Positions 42,868-53,589 of a DNA stretch of 64,000 nucleotides are shown here, in pieces. The DNA is from Glandiceps talaboti (taxonomy: Eukaryota; Hemichordata; Enteropneusta; Spengelidae), in contig NC_135562.1 of the NCBI RefSeq assembly GCF_964340395.1, forward strand, positions 23,902,173 to 23,966,172, in the 5' to 3' direction. A program made the position numbers and the translations under genes. Below the pieces are notes generated by a model. The model saw only the letters and a list, made by a program, of their open reading frames with translations. It made no database searches and was not told the origin of the DNA. Each line of letters begins with the position of its first letter. Within the stretch, counting starts at the first letter, position 1.

Positions 42868-43160
42868 ACCAGATTTAAACTGGATGCCTTCCGTAAGGGT
42901 AGGCTTTCATGATTTATGCAAGAAATTTAGCTCTACATCTGTGATTTTTCAAGTCCCAGTTAAAGTTAGTTGTCAAAAATGTTGTTCAAATGCCCGCGTC
43001 CTATTCTCAACACAGGAAAGCTTGCCATCCTCGACTTCACTCGACCTCTGTGATCCCTACATACCCGTTTCCACGGCAAATAATAGACGAAAATTAAACC
43101 CACCTAACATTGCTATAATTACGCATCAGAAAGTTTACATACTTCATGGTAAGCACCGTA
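42868..43160 (+). repeat. R2-type terminus followed by repeat R3
   Basis: 42868-42899 is the R2 head (CCAGATTTAAACTGGATG then CCTTCCGTAAGGG). From about 42905 to 43160 the sequence matches 59212-58857 reverse-complemented (R3), including GGAAAGCTTGCC and AAGTTTACATACTTCATGG. In both copies a frame reads ANN, then LNP or SNP, NIA, and KVYIL, so R3 may hold an old coding exon, but conservation is too poor to call it. Confidence 0.7.
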
Positions 43161-44422
43161 ACAGTTTAACAATTTTAATACAGTGAAGTGATATGGTATT
43201 ATTGCCCTACTTCGTCCATGCGTAAAGTGTATATATTCTTGTTTCGACCGAGATTGACAGATGTAAGATCTGCTCCAAATCCTATAAGTTTCTGCTTCCA
43301 ACTTTCATCAACTTTGTCACATATAGTTTTTGTCGCACCACCATCGGCATGTGCATGTTGGACTTCCTTCTGTCCCGCTAAATTCACAAGTTTACAAGTT
43401 GGTTTGTCTACTCATCGCATGTAGACTATTTCACACTCCTGCATAGCTCTATCAGTGTCGCTGTCAATATATCACCAGATTTAAACTGAATGCCTTCTGT
43501 AAGGGCAAAGTTTTGAGATTCTCGTTCCTACAGACAATTGTTGGAATACAACAGAACATATGCAGTAAGTTATTTTTTTCTCATTGGTTGCTATTTGCCC
43601 ATTGCTGTTAGTGAAAAAAACTAATCATGAACTAGCCCATGACATCTGCCCCACATACACACTTGCTGTAAAGCACAAACTAAAAAGAACAGTAACTGCA
43701 ATGATAAGTAGATTGATTAACATTTGTTGAGAATGTAAAAAAAAATAATCGCATCATCGCACCACTTTAGACAACATTTCCTGATGAGAAACTATTTTTC
43801 CATTTTAGTGGCCTACAAAACTATGCCAATAACTTATTAAAACTAAAAGGACAAGTGCGCTTTGGTATTGCAAATGTATGTATCAAATCATATTGAATTT
43901 GAAGCGTGCATTCTTGAGATATAGCCTAATTAACGAAAACATTTGATTATATGAATTGCTCGTTCATATTCATGGGATGTTTACTGAAACCTAATCAGTT
44001 CTTGTCACTACCCTACAGAACACATGCAATAAATTTCGTTTGAATTAAGCCAGTCGTTTTTTAGAAAATGGTGATAAAGGCACACCACTTTAGACAACAT
44101 TTCCTAACCAGAAACTATTTTTTTTGTGGCCTACCGAAAATATGCCAATAACTTATTAAAACTAAAAGCTACATCAGTAATATTTTCAGGACAGGTGCGC
44201 TTTGGTATCACAAATGTATGTACCAAGTTATAATGGATTTGAAGCGTGCATTCTTGAGATATAGCCTACTTACCGAAAACCATTAATTACGTAAATTGCT
44301 CATTAATATTCACAGGATTTTTACCAAAACCTAATCAAGTCTTGCCATTATCCTATGGAATACGTCTTCAAAAAGTTCGTTTGAATTGAGCCATCCGTTA
44401 TGGAGAAAACGATGACACAGAC

Positions 44423-44457
<35 letters not shown>

Positions 44458-44469
44458 TCTAATTATCAC

Positions 44470-46766
44470 ACGTACTTCCCTTCAACCAATTAAATCTTCA
44501 GTTCTTCATACGTCTTTCAGCAATCACTATATGATTTACACGATACTACCGATTACACGTCGCTGTAAACGCTCGACCCGTATCACCCGTCACATTCGCC
44601 AAATCAAGAAAATAGACTCGGATAAATTCATACATGATCTTAAGTGTGTACCCTGGAACAACATATCAACGTCTGACAATGTCAATCAAGCACTTTCAAC
44701 TTGGATTTCATTGTTTTCTACTGTTGTTGATCGTCATGCTCCCATAACTGAAGTCCGTGTCCGCCCTAAAGCTAACCCTTGGATTTCTACATCTATCAAA
44801 GAAAAGATGCGCCTTCGTGACTGGCTTCGTAAAATGCACCACCGCACTGGTCTTCACGTCTACTGGTGTGAGTACGTCAAACAGCGTACCCTTGTGAAAA
44901 AGGAAATAGCGAGTGCGAAGTGCCAGTTTTATGAAGGAATCATCTCTGAAAACATCAACAACGGTCACAAAGTCTGGAACAAAGTAAACGAACTTCTGAA
45001 ACCGTCCACTACCGTTTTACCTGTTCATGATGATGCCTTACCTCTTGTAAATAACTTCAATAACTATTTCGCAAATGTTGGTTCACTGATACAAAAGGAT
45101 CTTCAACAAACAGAACCTCTGTTAGATCACATACCGACACCTGGTGTGCAATTTCAATTCTTGACTATCTCCGAAGAAGATGTCCATTCTGAACTGACCT
45201 CTCTGCCGTCAAACAAATCATCTTCCCCGGATGATTTCGACTCACGTCTGTTTAAACTTTCCATACCAGCTATCATTCCGTCAGTGACTCAAATCTTTAA
45301 TATGTCATTATCTCAAGGAATTATGCCCATTCAGTGGAAAAAAGCAACAATAGTTCCCATCTTCAAAAATGGAAAACAGGATAAACAAGACATTTCTAAT
45401 TACCGGCCCATCTCATTATTGCCTACCTTGTCAAAGGTTTTGGAACGACTTGTCTGTAAGCAATTCAGTGCTTACTTGGAAACAAATAATATTCTTCATC
45501 CAACTTTCTCCGGTTTTCGACAACGACATTCAACATCAACACTACTACAAAAGATCACCGATGACATACTTCAAAATATGCATACAAAGAAAATATCATG
45601 TCTTCTGATGCTGGACTTATCGAAAGCATTTGACTCAGTTAACCATGAAATCCTAGTACACAAACTCCGACGTTACAACATCCACCCAACTGCGCTGACC
45701 TGGTTTCAAAGTTACCTCTCAGACCGTACACAGTGTGTTAAACTTGGAAAGATAACTTCAGATCAGACTCCTGTTGTAACCGGCGTACCTCAAGGCAGCG
45801 TCTGTGGACCACTTCTCTTCTCTCTGTACATCAATGACCTTCCGACCTGGATAAAATCAGATACACCTGTGTACGGATATGCTGATGATATTAACATCCT
45901 AAAGTCTGCATCTATCTCACAACTTGACAACTTGCACAGTGAAATGGCCAACGAAATCGACCGCCTAACAACCTGGTTTCACTCAAACTTACTAAAACCA
46001 AATATTTCAAAATATCAATATATGTTCCTCGGCACCAGTCAACTACTTAAAAAAGTACCCGACCATATCAAAATTCTCAAAGTCAGAGACCATACAATTC
46101 ACTCGACCTCCACTGCTACTTGTCTGGGTATCAGACTTGACTCTGAACTCAAATGGTCACACCACGTCGCTTATCTTCGTCGGGCCTGCGGATACCGCCT
46201 CATCAGACTGGCCCGGGTCAGACGATGTATACCCGACAATATTCGAAAACATGTAATCTCTGCCACTGTTTTCTCACTCTTAGATTACTGTGATAGCATC
46301 TACTCAAACTGTAACCTTGCAGTCCGCATTCAATGTGGTCTGAAAAAATCTGATCACGTTACTGCTGCTAGAATCTCGTTAGACTGGCCAACAATTCAAG
46401 AAAGGCACGATAAACATTTCAACAAACTTGTTATCAAATGTCTCAGAAACAAAGTTCCATCCTATATTTCAGATCTATTGACTACAAACTCCTCAATTCA
46501 TTCGCACAATACTAGAAGCAATTACCATATCCCAAATGCACATAATAGATCTTTTGCATATAGGGCATCCATTGTTGCAAACAATAGAATCAAATAGCTT
46601 TATGTTTTTTTTATGTGTCATTGTAGATTTTATTTTCCACCTTACTGTTTTTATTGTATGTGTTCTGCTTTATGAACATTTATATATATTTTTTTCTTTT
46701 AACATCTGCACGAAAACCCATTTATGGATGCAGTGTTTTAAATAAATTAAATAAATAAATAAAAAA

Positions 46767-46768
<2 letters not shown>
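44470..46768 (+). mobile_element. 5'-truncated CR1/Jockey-like LINE with intact RT ORF
   Basis: The 5' end cuts into the last part of the endonuclease (a HTSFSNHY segment, with N for the usual D of SDH). The 3' end is a T-rich UTR with a TAAA-repeat tail (about 46742-46768). (CAGA)n flanks both sides, showing insertion in a microsatellite. Confidence 0.85.
44531..46597 (+). CDS. LINE ORF2 reverse transcriptase, 688 residues, endonuclease missing
   Basis: An uninterrupted frame. It begins after the endonuclease, runs through a basic linker with ANPWISTSIKEKMRLRD, then RT fingers (SSPDDFDSRL; NYRPISLLPTLSKVLE), the palm with LMLDLSKAFDSVNHEIL (D362), GVPQGSVCGPLLFSLYINDL and GYADD (Y450-D453), the thumb (TCLGIRLDSELKWSHHV), and the C-terminal HNTRSNYHIP. 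The final residues VANNRIK replace the usual W-N-x-LP segment, so the C-terminus may be shifted. The ATG at 44531 is internal to the ancestral protein; the true start is lost. The RT core shows no stop or frameshift, so it looks younger than the other LINEs here, but it cannot nick DNA itself. Confidence 0.85.
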   Translation: MIYTILPITRRCKRSTRITRHIRQIKKIDSDKFIHDLKCVPWNNISTSDNVNQALSTWISLFSTVVDRHAPITEVRVRPKANPWISTSIKEKMRLRDWLRKMHHRTGLHVYWCEYVKQRTLVKKEIASAKCQFYEGIISENINNGHKVWNKVNELLKPSTTVLPVHDDALPLVNNFNNYFANVGSLIQKDLQQTEPLLDHIPTPGVQFQFLTISEEDVHSELTSLPSNKSSSPDDFDSRLFKLSIPAIIPSVTQIFNMSLSQGIMPIQWKKATIVPIFKNGKQDKQDISNYRPISLLPTLSKVLERLVCKQFSAYLETNNILHPTFSGFRQRHSTSTLLQKITDDILQNMHTKKISCLLMLDLSKAFDSVNHEILVHKLRRYNIHPTALTWFQSYLSDRTQCVKLGKITSDQTPVVTGVPQGSVCGPLLFSLYINDLPTWIKSDTPVYGYADDINILKSASISQLDNLHSEMANEIDRLTTWFHSNLLKPNISKYQYMFLGTSQLLKKVPDHIKILKVRDHTIHSTSTATCLGIRLDSELKWSHHVAYLRRACGYRLIRLARVRRCIPDNIRKHVISATVFSLLDYCDSIYSNCNLAVRIQCGLKKSDHVTAARISLDWPTIQERHDKHFNKLVIKCLRNKVPSYISDLLTTNSSIHSHNTRSNYHIPNAHNRSFAYRASIVANNRIK

Positions 46769-46861
<93 letters not shown>

Positions 46862-46932
46862 AACAAACAAACAAACACAAACACAAACACAAACACAAAC
46901 ACAAGCACAAACACAAACACAAACACAAACAC
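46769..46932 (+). repeat. (CAGA)n(CA)n(CAAA)n compound microsatellite
   Basis: Continues the microsatellite interrupted by the LINE. Minus-strand Cys/Val-rich frames are artefacts. Confidence 0.95.
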
Positions 46933-47016
46933 AGACTTTCACCCACAAATACATCTCTTCCTTACGGAAGAAAAAATAGAAATATAGTTACTTTAGCCTC
47001 GTTTCTGATATCGTTA

Positions 47017-47374
47017 TGCACGAGTCAATGTAATGCCCAAGGGACCCCACCTCGGGCGATACGGGACAAATGTGCGGGATTAGGTCGTGTTTGCCATGAA
47101 ACAATGCCCGAGGGGGTGGGGCAATTGCCTAATATTGACCTCCCTAGTCATTTTCACGGACGTAAAAGAGTGGTTGTGTGTCAGCCAGAATTTTTGAATG
47201 CCCCATCCATTGGGGTGGGGGGAAATGTTGGGAGTTTTACTTGTTTTAGGTGGTGGTTTTCCAGAATGTCTTGCCCCAGGGGGTGGGGCATTTGACAAGT
47301 TTTATAAGACTAATTTCCAAATCCCCCACTATGCCCCGAGGTGGGGAGGGTGGGGGTTGACATTGACTCGTGCA
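47017..47374. mobile_element. MITE with TGCACGAGTCAATGT termini and TTA flanks
   Basis: The first 15 bases are exactly reverse-complemented at the right end (47360-47374). TTA flanks both sides (47014-47016 and 47375-47377), a 3-bp duplication of the PIF/Harbinger kind. The interior repeats a GCCCC-x-GGGGTGGGGCA phrase four times. No coding capacity. Confidence 0.75.
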
Positions 47375-47493
47375 TTAGCTGAGTCATTCTTGATGATTCG
47401 TCCAGCAATTGTTCCTACCATCTCTGAGCATTTGTAAGAGTTATCATAGGTTGGATTTAATACCGACCCTCGCCATTTTTCTGAGCAGTAGCA

Positions 47494-47630
47494 ATAACTC
47501 GGAAATAATGAAAATGACAGTTCTTGTTTGGCTATCAGATATTTATCTTTATTTTAATATCTGCTATTTTGTTATCACCATTTAAGTACTAGTTGTACCA
47601 AGGGCTTTCACCAAGGGACTGGCCACCACC
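47494..47630 (+). repeat. Long-range inverted repeat, left copy
   Basis: Reverse-complementary to 51730-51864; shared blocks include CAGTTCTTGTTTGGCTATCA and AAGGGCTTTCACCAA. The region between is 4.1 kb. Confidence 0.85.
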
Positions 47631-48429
47631 GTCAAACTGTCATGATTTGTGGAGAGACGTTGAACTAAAATTTTTAAAATCCCTAATGTCAGGGTGAAAT
47701 GGGGGTAGCCAATGAAAAACCAGAAAAGGGAAAATTGTGTCGAAATCAAAGGCTTGCCGACATAATCATGTTACAACAACAAACCTAACAAATTTGAGTA
47801 CACTACTCACGTCCATTGTTATCTATTAGGAAGTGTCAATCAAAACTAACGTCAACAATGTTTTCTGTCTTCATATGTTTTGATACTTTGGAGTATGTCA
47901 GTCAGGATATTTCGTCTACACTGCCAGGTATAAATTACTTGCAAAATTGCTGGTAAAATGCCGGAAATTTGAAATTTCACCGTCTATTTACCAGTAAAAT
48001 TAGAATGTCACCTGCTGAATGCTCATATTTATAGAATTCACCAGCATTGGAACATTTTTCACCGGCAACTTCCTAGGCTGCTCGGATGCTGGAGTATCGC
48101 AGTAAAAACAAGATTTTCAATTTTGAAATAGTGAACAGATCATATTAAGTTATGTAGGTGAATTCTCCAGCATGATTGCCTGCAGATGCGATCTTATGGC
48201 CAACCACAACATGTAATAATGTGAAGCTTTTATAGAACGTTGGAGCATAGATCTCATGGCAGGAGTTTTTAAGGCCAAGAATGAAAAGAATTGTTTCTGG
48301 TCAGTGTGCATCACTTAAATACCCCGCTTCGATCTTTTTTTTTCGTGTTTGTCCAGCCAATGCAGACTGCAGATCGAAGGGAAAACACAAAATAACTGCT
48401 CCTACATCAATTGCTCCTTCGGGGAAGAC
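47631..48429. other. No recognised feature
   Basis: Unremarkable AT-rich DNA; a few CACCAG/CCGGCAA short repeats around 47930-48070. Confidence 0.45.
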
Positions 48430-48893
48430 ACCTGCAGAACTAATCATGAACAAAATTATTTGCGTCGTCGCACCATTTTAGACAACGTTTTGTGACCAGA
48501 AACAACAACTTTTTTTGTGTGGCCTACATGTCTAATTGCCAAAAAATGCTAATATCTTATTAAAACTAAAAGCTACATCGATAATATTTTCAGGACAGAT
48601 GCGCTTAGGTGTGGCAAATGTATGTATCAAATTATATTGAATTTGAAGCATACATTCTTGAGATATAGCCTAATTAATTAATTAATTAATTAATTAATTA
48701 ATTACGCAAATTGCTCATTAATATGGGATGTTTACTAGAATCTAACCAGTTCTTACCATTGCCCTACAGATTACGTGTACCAAATTTCGTTTGAATTGAG
48801 TCAGTCGGTTTTTTAGAAAATGGTGACACACACACACACGCGCGCGCGCGCGCGCACCTTTCACCCCTAATATATAACCTACCTTACGGAAGG
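48430..48893 (+). repeat. R2-family element, 5'-truncated copy
   Basis: Contains CGCACCATTTTAGACAAC, AAAACTAAAAGCTACATC and TTCTTGAGATATAGCC as in 44080-44400, a (TTAA)n run (48669-48703), a (CA)n(CG)n run, then TTTCACCCCTAAT and the terminal CCTTACGGAAGG (48882-48893). Confidence 0.8.
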
Positions 48894-50060
48894 TAAAAAA
48901 TACGAATAACCTCATGTCCAAGCATTTTATTGTATCAGAATGCAGTGTTTTATGTAGTTGTTTGACGTGAGTTCATTTATCCCTGTACGTTTATTACGGT
49001 CAAACTTGTGATTGAAATTACTTACGTTTAATATTATGTAAAATTCGGAAAAAATTAGTATCAACTTTTACTTTTCATCCGAAGCTTTCATCGAAATGTT
49101 GCAATTGCAAGTATATGTGTAATTTATATTGTATTGGTTTGTAAAGATGATTATTACTATACCATTCGTTTTGACTAAGAAACGAAACATTTATTTTCTT
49201 GTTCTGACAACATTTTTAAGTTTTATATATTTCAAGCATCGCCATTCTGCCTTAAATATACATCCATACAATCATCATTTGTTGTATGCTTGCCGTTCAA
49301 TACTAGTGTTTAACATGCATAATTGGATCAGGTTATTGAGTTGGTATATTGACATACAGCTACATGCTTTCTAAATCGCGTGTACCTTCATCAATTAAAT
49401 GCGGCAAGGCAACAAACGAAGCTCAGTTGACACTAGTGCAAACATGGAAATGGCAATTTATTTTGTGCAGGGTGATTTGGGTTAGAAATTGGTCATTTTA
49501 TGTGTGGATGTAAGACTGAAAATTGACACTCTGTGATGATAAATTGGTCGACGGGGATATGGGCAAAATGTTGAATAGGAATAGCCTATTATATAGTACA
49601 TTAGAAGTTGTCGAACTATATAGGCTTTTTGTTTACACACTTGTTACAAGCTTTTTGGCTAATCGAGGTCGTCACAAATATTTGACCTTTCATTTTGATA
49701 CAAACTGCCAACATTTTACTCATAATAGCCTTTATTCATTCTGTGGCGGAGTTATTGAATACGTCTTCATAGAGATGTACAAAAACCATGGCAACCAATG
49801 AGTAATTAACTCTAGAAGTAACGTGACATCATTGACGACGTTGGGCAAGTCCAACTCAATATATGTATCATAACATAGTTGATCTGTATACGTTTATTCA
49901 TCGGCCAATCTGTGCAAGATAACTAAAACACTGAAAATACTTGCAAAAAATAGTATATTTCCAAGTGATAAAAACACCAAAAGAAACTGTTATAAATGTT
50001 ACTTAGTGTTATTAGTCAGGGCGCCAAAGCTGAAATTTTGAGAGAGAAAAAATTGCCCGG
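48894..50060. other. No recognised gene
   Basis: Two plus-strand frames (49129-49374, 49523-49801) were examined; both are hydrophobic or AT-driven and match nothing I know. Confidence 0.5.
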
Positions 50061-50274
50061 CTTGAAGTACAAATTTAGGCAGTATTTTTGGTTAGAGTAA
50101 CATCTAGGCCTTCAGAAAACTGATGTTGCCCCTCTGGATTCTCTTGTGCAAACTCACAGGCGACGGTTTCCATAGTAACAATGACATTATTTTGAAGGAT
50201 GCTAAAACATTAAATATGCCATATCTCGTGCCCCAGAAATGGCATAATTACAATTAAAGTATGTTTATAAATAT

Positions 50275-51030
50275 ATATATTTTAGGGGACAGGGAACTCA
50301 ATCATTACATGGTCTTTTCGATTCAGGCTCAGGGTCATAGTCAAAATTCAAGGTCAACTTAATTTGTTGGACTTTTATCGAAACATTTATTGAAACTTTT
50401 CTGTAAGCTGTAAGTCAGTCAGAAAATAGTCAAAAAAACATACAATCTTTTCTTAAAACGTGAAAAAAGTATATATGAAGTTGTTTTGTAGCAAAAAGCT
50501 GTTACCAAGGCAACTGCTGTCAATATCCCCAATTAAAGTGTTAATATACTAATCTGAAAGTGCTATTGATATAATGTAAGTGTTTGTATATAGGGTTTTG
50601 GGACAAGCAATTCACTGATTACATGATTCTTTCGTTCCAAGGTCAAGGTCATAGTAAAAAAAAATCAAGGTCATCTTAATTATTTGTAATTATCACAATA
50701 CCGTCGGAATATCACACATGATCTTTACAGATGAAAATCGCTCAGAAAATAGCAAATTATATAGTCTTTCAGGAAAAATTCAGCAAATGCATATGATGAG
50801 CTGCTTTTATTACAAACTTCTGTTACCAAGACAACTGGTAGCAAGTTCACCATAATATGAAGGTACTGAATATTGCAGGGTCCTGAAGTGCTACAGATAT
50901 GATGGAAGTGTCTGTATGTTTTAGGGGACGGGCAACACACTTATCACAATGTCGTCTCAATCCAAGGTCAAGGTCATAGTCTAATTACAAGGTCACCTCA
51001 ATTTTTCACTTTTATCGAAACACCCACATA
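50275..51030 (+). repeat. About 310-330 bp degenerate tandem repeat with AGGTCA sites
   Basis: Units begin near 50280, 50592 and 50921 with TTTTAGGGGAC-GG-AA or TTTTGGGACAAGCAATTCAC. Each contains one to three AAGGTCA phrases: TTCAAGGTCAACTT near 50360, CAAGGTCAAGGTCAT near 50638 and 50963, and single sites near 50668 and 50988. CTGTTACCAAG-CAACTG is also shared. Confidence 0.75.
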
Positions 51031-51061
51031 CGTTTTTTGCTATAAACTACTGCAGACATCA

Positions 51062-51650
51062 GACGTCATTCCAGTGGTTCTACAGTGCAGAGGGTGTCAT
51101 TCAACTAACTGATTGTAGAAAAGGGTGTCATTCCACTGTTTACCACCTAGAAATGCTGTCATTCCAGTTCCAAAGCATTACAAATGCTGTCATTCCACTT
51201 ATTTTATAGAGTGGCGGCTGTCATTCCAGTGGTTCTACAGTGCAGAGGGTGTCATTCAACTAACTGATTGTAGGAAAGGGTGTCATTCCACTGTTTACCA
51301 CCTAGAAATGCTGTCATTCCAGTTCTAAAGCATTGAAAATGCTGTCATTCCACTTATTTTATAGAGTGGCGGCTGTCATTCCACTGGTTCTACAGTGCAG
51401 AGTGTGTCATTCAACTAACTGATTGTAGAAAAGGGTGTCATTCCACTGTTTACCACCTAGAAATGCTGTCATTCCAGTTCTAAAGCATTAAAAATGCTGT
51501 CATTCCACTTATTTTATAGAGTGGCGGCTGTCATTCCACTGGTTTTACAGTGCAGAGGGTGTCATTCAACTAACTGAATGTAGAAAAGGGTGTCATTCCA
51601 CTGTTTACCACCTAGAAATGCTGTCATTCGTTTTCCGTCATTCAGGTTGT
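51062..51650 (+). repeat. 155-bp tandem repeat built on GTCATTCC
   Basis: Units start at about 51065, 51220, 51375 and 51530. Within each, GTCATTCC or GTCATTCA recurs five or six times, e.g. before AGTGGTTCTACAG, AACTAACTGA, ACTGTTTACCAC. The last copy is cut and ends in GTCATTCGTTTT. Confidence 0.95.
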
Positions 51651-51729
51651 CATTCGTTTTAGGGTCACCCGACACACGTTCGAGATTCAATTTCGAATTC
51701 AAAGACATATGTTTAGCGAAACCAGCGGC

Positions 51730-51864
51730 GGGCAGTCACTTGGTGAAAGCCCTTGGTATAAGTAGTACTTGAAGGGTGATAACGAAATAGCAGAAATGAA
51801 AATAAAGATAAATATTGAATATCTGATAGCCAAACAAGAACTGCCATTTTCACTAATTCCGACT
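51730..51864 (-). repeat. Long-range inverted repeat, right copy, cut by the gypsy LTR
   Basis: Reverse complement of 47494-47630. Similarity runs right up to the LTR edge at 51865, so the gypsy element landed at or in this repeat. Confidence 0.8.
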
Positions 51865-52125
51865 TGTGATGTGCGACAGACACAACGATTACAGAAATAA
51901 CGAACTTACTTTAGTAAGAACATAGCGGAACTAGGTAAAAATACAATAACAGCGATACCTCATAGAATGGCAACTATTGCATGTAAGAAGGTGCTGTCCA
52001 TAGAGAGTATAGAGTTAACTTGGTAATGATGTATACAGTTATAATGTCCGATAGATATATTGTGTAGTGTCCATCGATATATGTCAATACAGTGTCCACG
52101 AATAGTTTAACCATATTCTATCACA
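51865..52125 (-). repeat. Gypsy 3' LTR
   Basis: Ends are TGTGAT (from 52125) and ATCACA (to 51865), a TG...CA pair with a 6-bp terminal inversion. Directly upstream on the minus strand is the purine tract GGAAAGGGGAG (52136-52126). The integrase frame ends about 42 bases inside the LTR. Confidence 0.8.
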
Positions 52126-53560
52126 CTCCCCTTTCCAGGTGGCTTCTTCTTGACACTGCTTGTAGTAATTACCACACAGTCCTTCCATACTGGTCACTTG
52201 ACGGTCCTCTGCGATGTTCTTATCTCCACTTTGCTGTGACTGAGGTGAGGCAGTTGTTTGTGGTGGTGGTTGTCCTCCTGGTTCTTTCACAGTAACATCT
52301 GGTGGTTTTACATCAGCAACTTTGATGTCTGGATAAGGCGGGTTGATGGTGACTTTCTCTGCTGTTCTATTCACCATGTGCTCGTTACAACACACAGTTC
52401 GTCCTTGATTGGTTGTGATGACATAGCTTCTTGTAGCGGAATACTTCTCTTCTACTATTGCGGGAATCCACTCTTTGCTGTCTGGATCAAGATTCACTCT
52501 CACTGATTCTCCCTTCCCAAAGTTGGGTCTAGCTCTCGCACCTCTATTGTAAAACTTTGCTTGCTGTTCTTGATTACTATCGCTTGCTAGTTTTGGTCTA
52601 AACAGTGTCTGCTTCACAGGTATGTCATCTCTGAGTCTCCTACTGAACAGCATCTGTGCAGGGCTGTTTCTTATGCCGATTATAGGAGTGTTTCTGTACC
52701 ACAGTAATGCTAGTTTAGGATCTGTGCTATCTTCCTTGCATTTTCGTAACATCATCTTTACTATACCAACATACTTCTCAGCTTTACCATTGCTCTGTCA
52801 ATATCTTGGGCTTGATGTGCAGAGCTTAAAGATCCATCTTTCTGCAAACTCTCTGAATTCAGCTGCACCAAATGGCATGTTATCAGCTATTACTGTTTCA
52901 GGAATTACGTGATGAGCAAAGATGATTTTCATGGCTGGAATGACTAAACTTGCGGTCTTCTTTGAATACTTCGATACTCCGAATCATAATCAACCAAGAT
53001 GACACAATCTCTGCCGCTGAATGTGAAAATATCGGCTCCTAACTTCTGCCAAGGGCCATCTGGGATCTCATGTTGTTTGATTGGTTCTTTCCTGTTATTG
53101 TGTCAGAACTTCTGGCAAACTTTGCAGTTTAATACGATGTCATCAATATCTTTGCCCATCCCTGGCCAGTACAGGATGCCTCTAGCAAAACTCTTTGTTT
53201 TCTCAATCCCTTGGTGACCTGCATGTAACTTTTCGAGTGCGAAAGGTCGTTCTGTCTTTGGGATGATTAGTCGGTTTGACAAAAACTGTAGGTCACCCTC
53301 TTCATAGATTTCATCTCTTAGGTTATAGTATGGATGTAGCTTTGGTGGTTAGCAATGTCTGTGTGGTCATCCATTGACTAGATACTTCTTGATGAGTTGT
53401 GATGTTTCATCTTGTATGGTTGATGACTTGTACTCATACATCTTCCGTGTAGAGGCAGGATAGTATGTCATCACTGAGTGTACAAATATGTCTTTGGATC
53501 CACCTGGTTCTGACTTGTCATCGACATAAGCTCTGCTGAGTGCATCGGCGATATGAGGGA
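52084..53560 (-). pseudogene. Gypsy integrase with stops
   Basis: Integrase inserts element DNA into the host chromosome. Minus-strand reading shows HIADALSRAYVDD (linker after RNase H), RLIIPKTERPFAL, the HHCC zinc domain as HAGHQGIEK and CKVCQKF (about 53185-53105), a TGA at 53105-53103, then ADIFTF (first catalytic Asp), IADNMPFGAAEF (second Asp), a TGA at 52800-52798, and QSNGKAEKYV (catalytic Glu). The open frame 52755-52084 continues with ALLWYRNTPI, SPAQMLFSRRLR, a positively charged GKGESVRV segment and a Pro/Gln-rich tail. Two stops and at least one frameshift near 52985 make it dead. Confidence 0.85.
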
Positions 53561-53589
53561 TTTACACAAGGTATCACCAAGATTGCAAC

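Larger units (their letters stand above)
43474..46970 (+). mobile_element. R2-family element, split by a LINE in its microsatellite
   Basis: It starts with ACCAGATTTAAACTGAATG and CCTTCTGTAAGGG (43474-43505) and ends with TTTCACCC and CTTCCTTACGGAAG (to 46970). The terminal CTTCCGTAAGG and CCTTACGGAAG motifs are inverted repeats. The body has two diverged tandem halves (43620-43990 and 44075-44400) sharing CACCACTTTAGACAACATTT and TTCTTGAGATATAGCCTA. A (CAGA)n microsatellite follows and is split by the LINE at 44470-46768. No transposase: non-autonomous. Confidence 0.65.

Noticed and set aside
42884-43186. 100-residue ORF in R3 as a host gene exon
   Set aside because: The second R3 copy keeps only scattered residues of the frame and both lie in dispersed repeats; kept as a repeat note instead.
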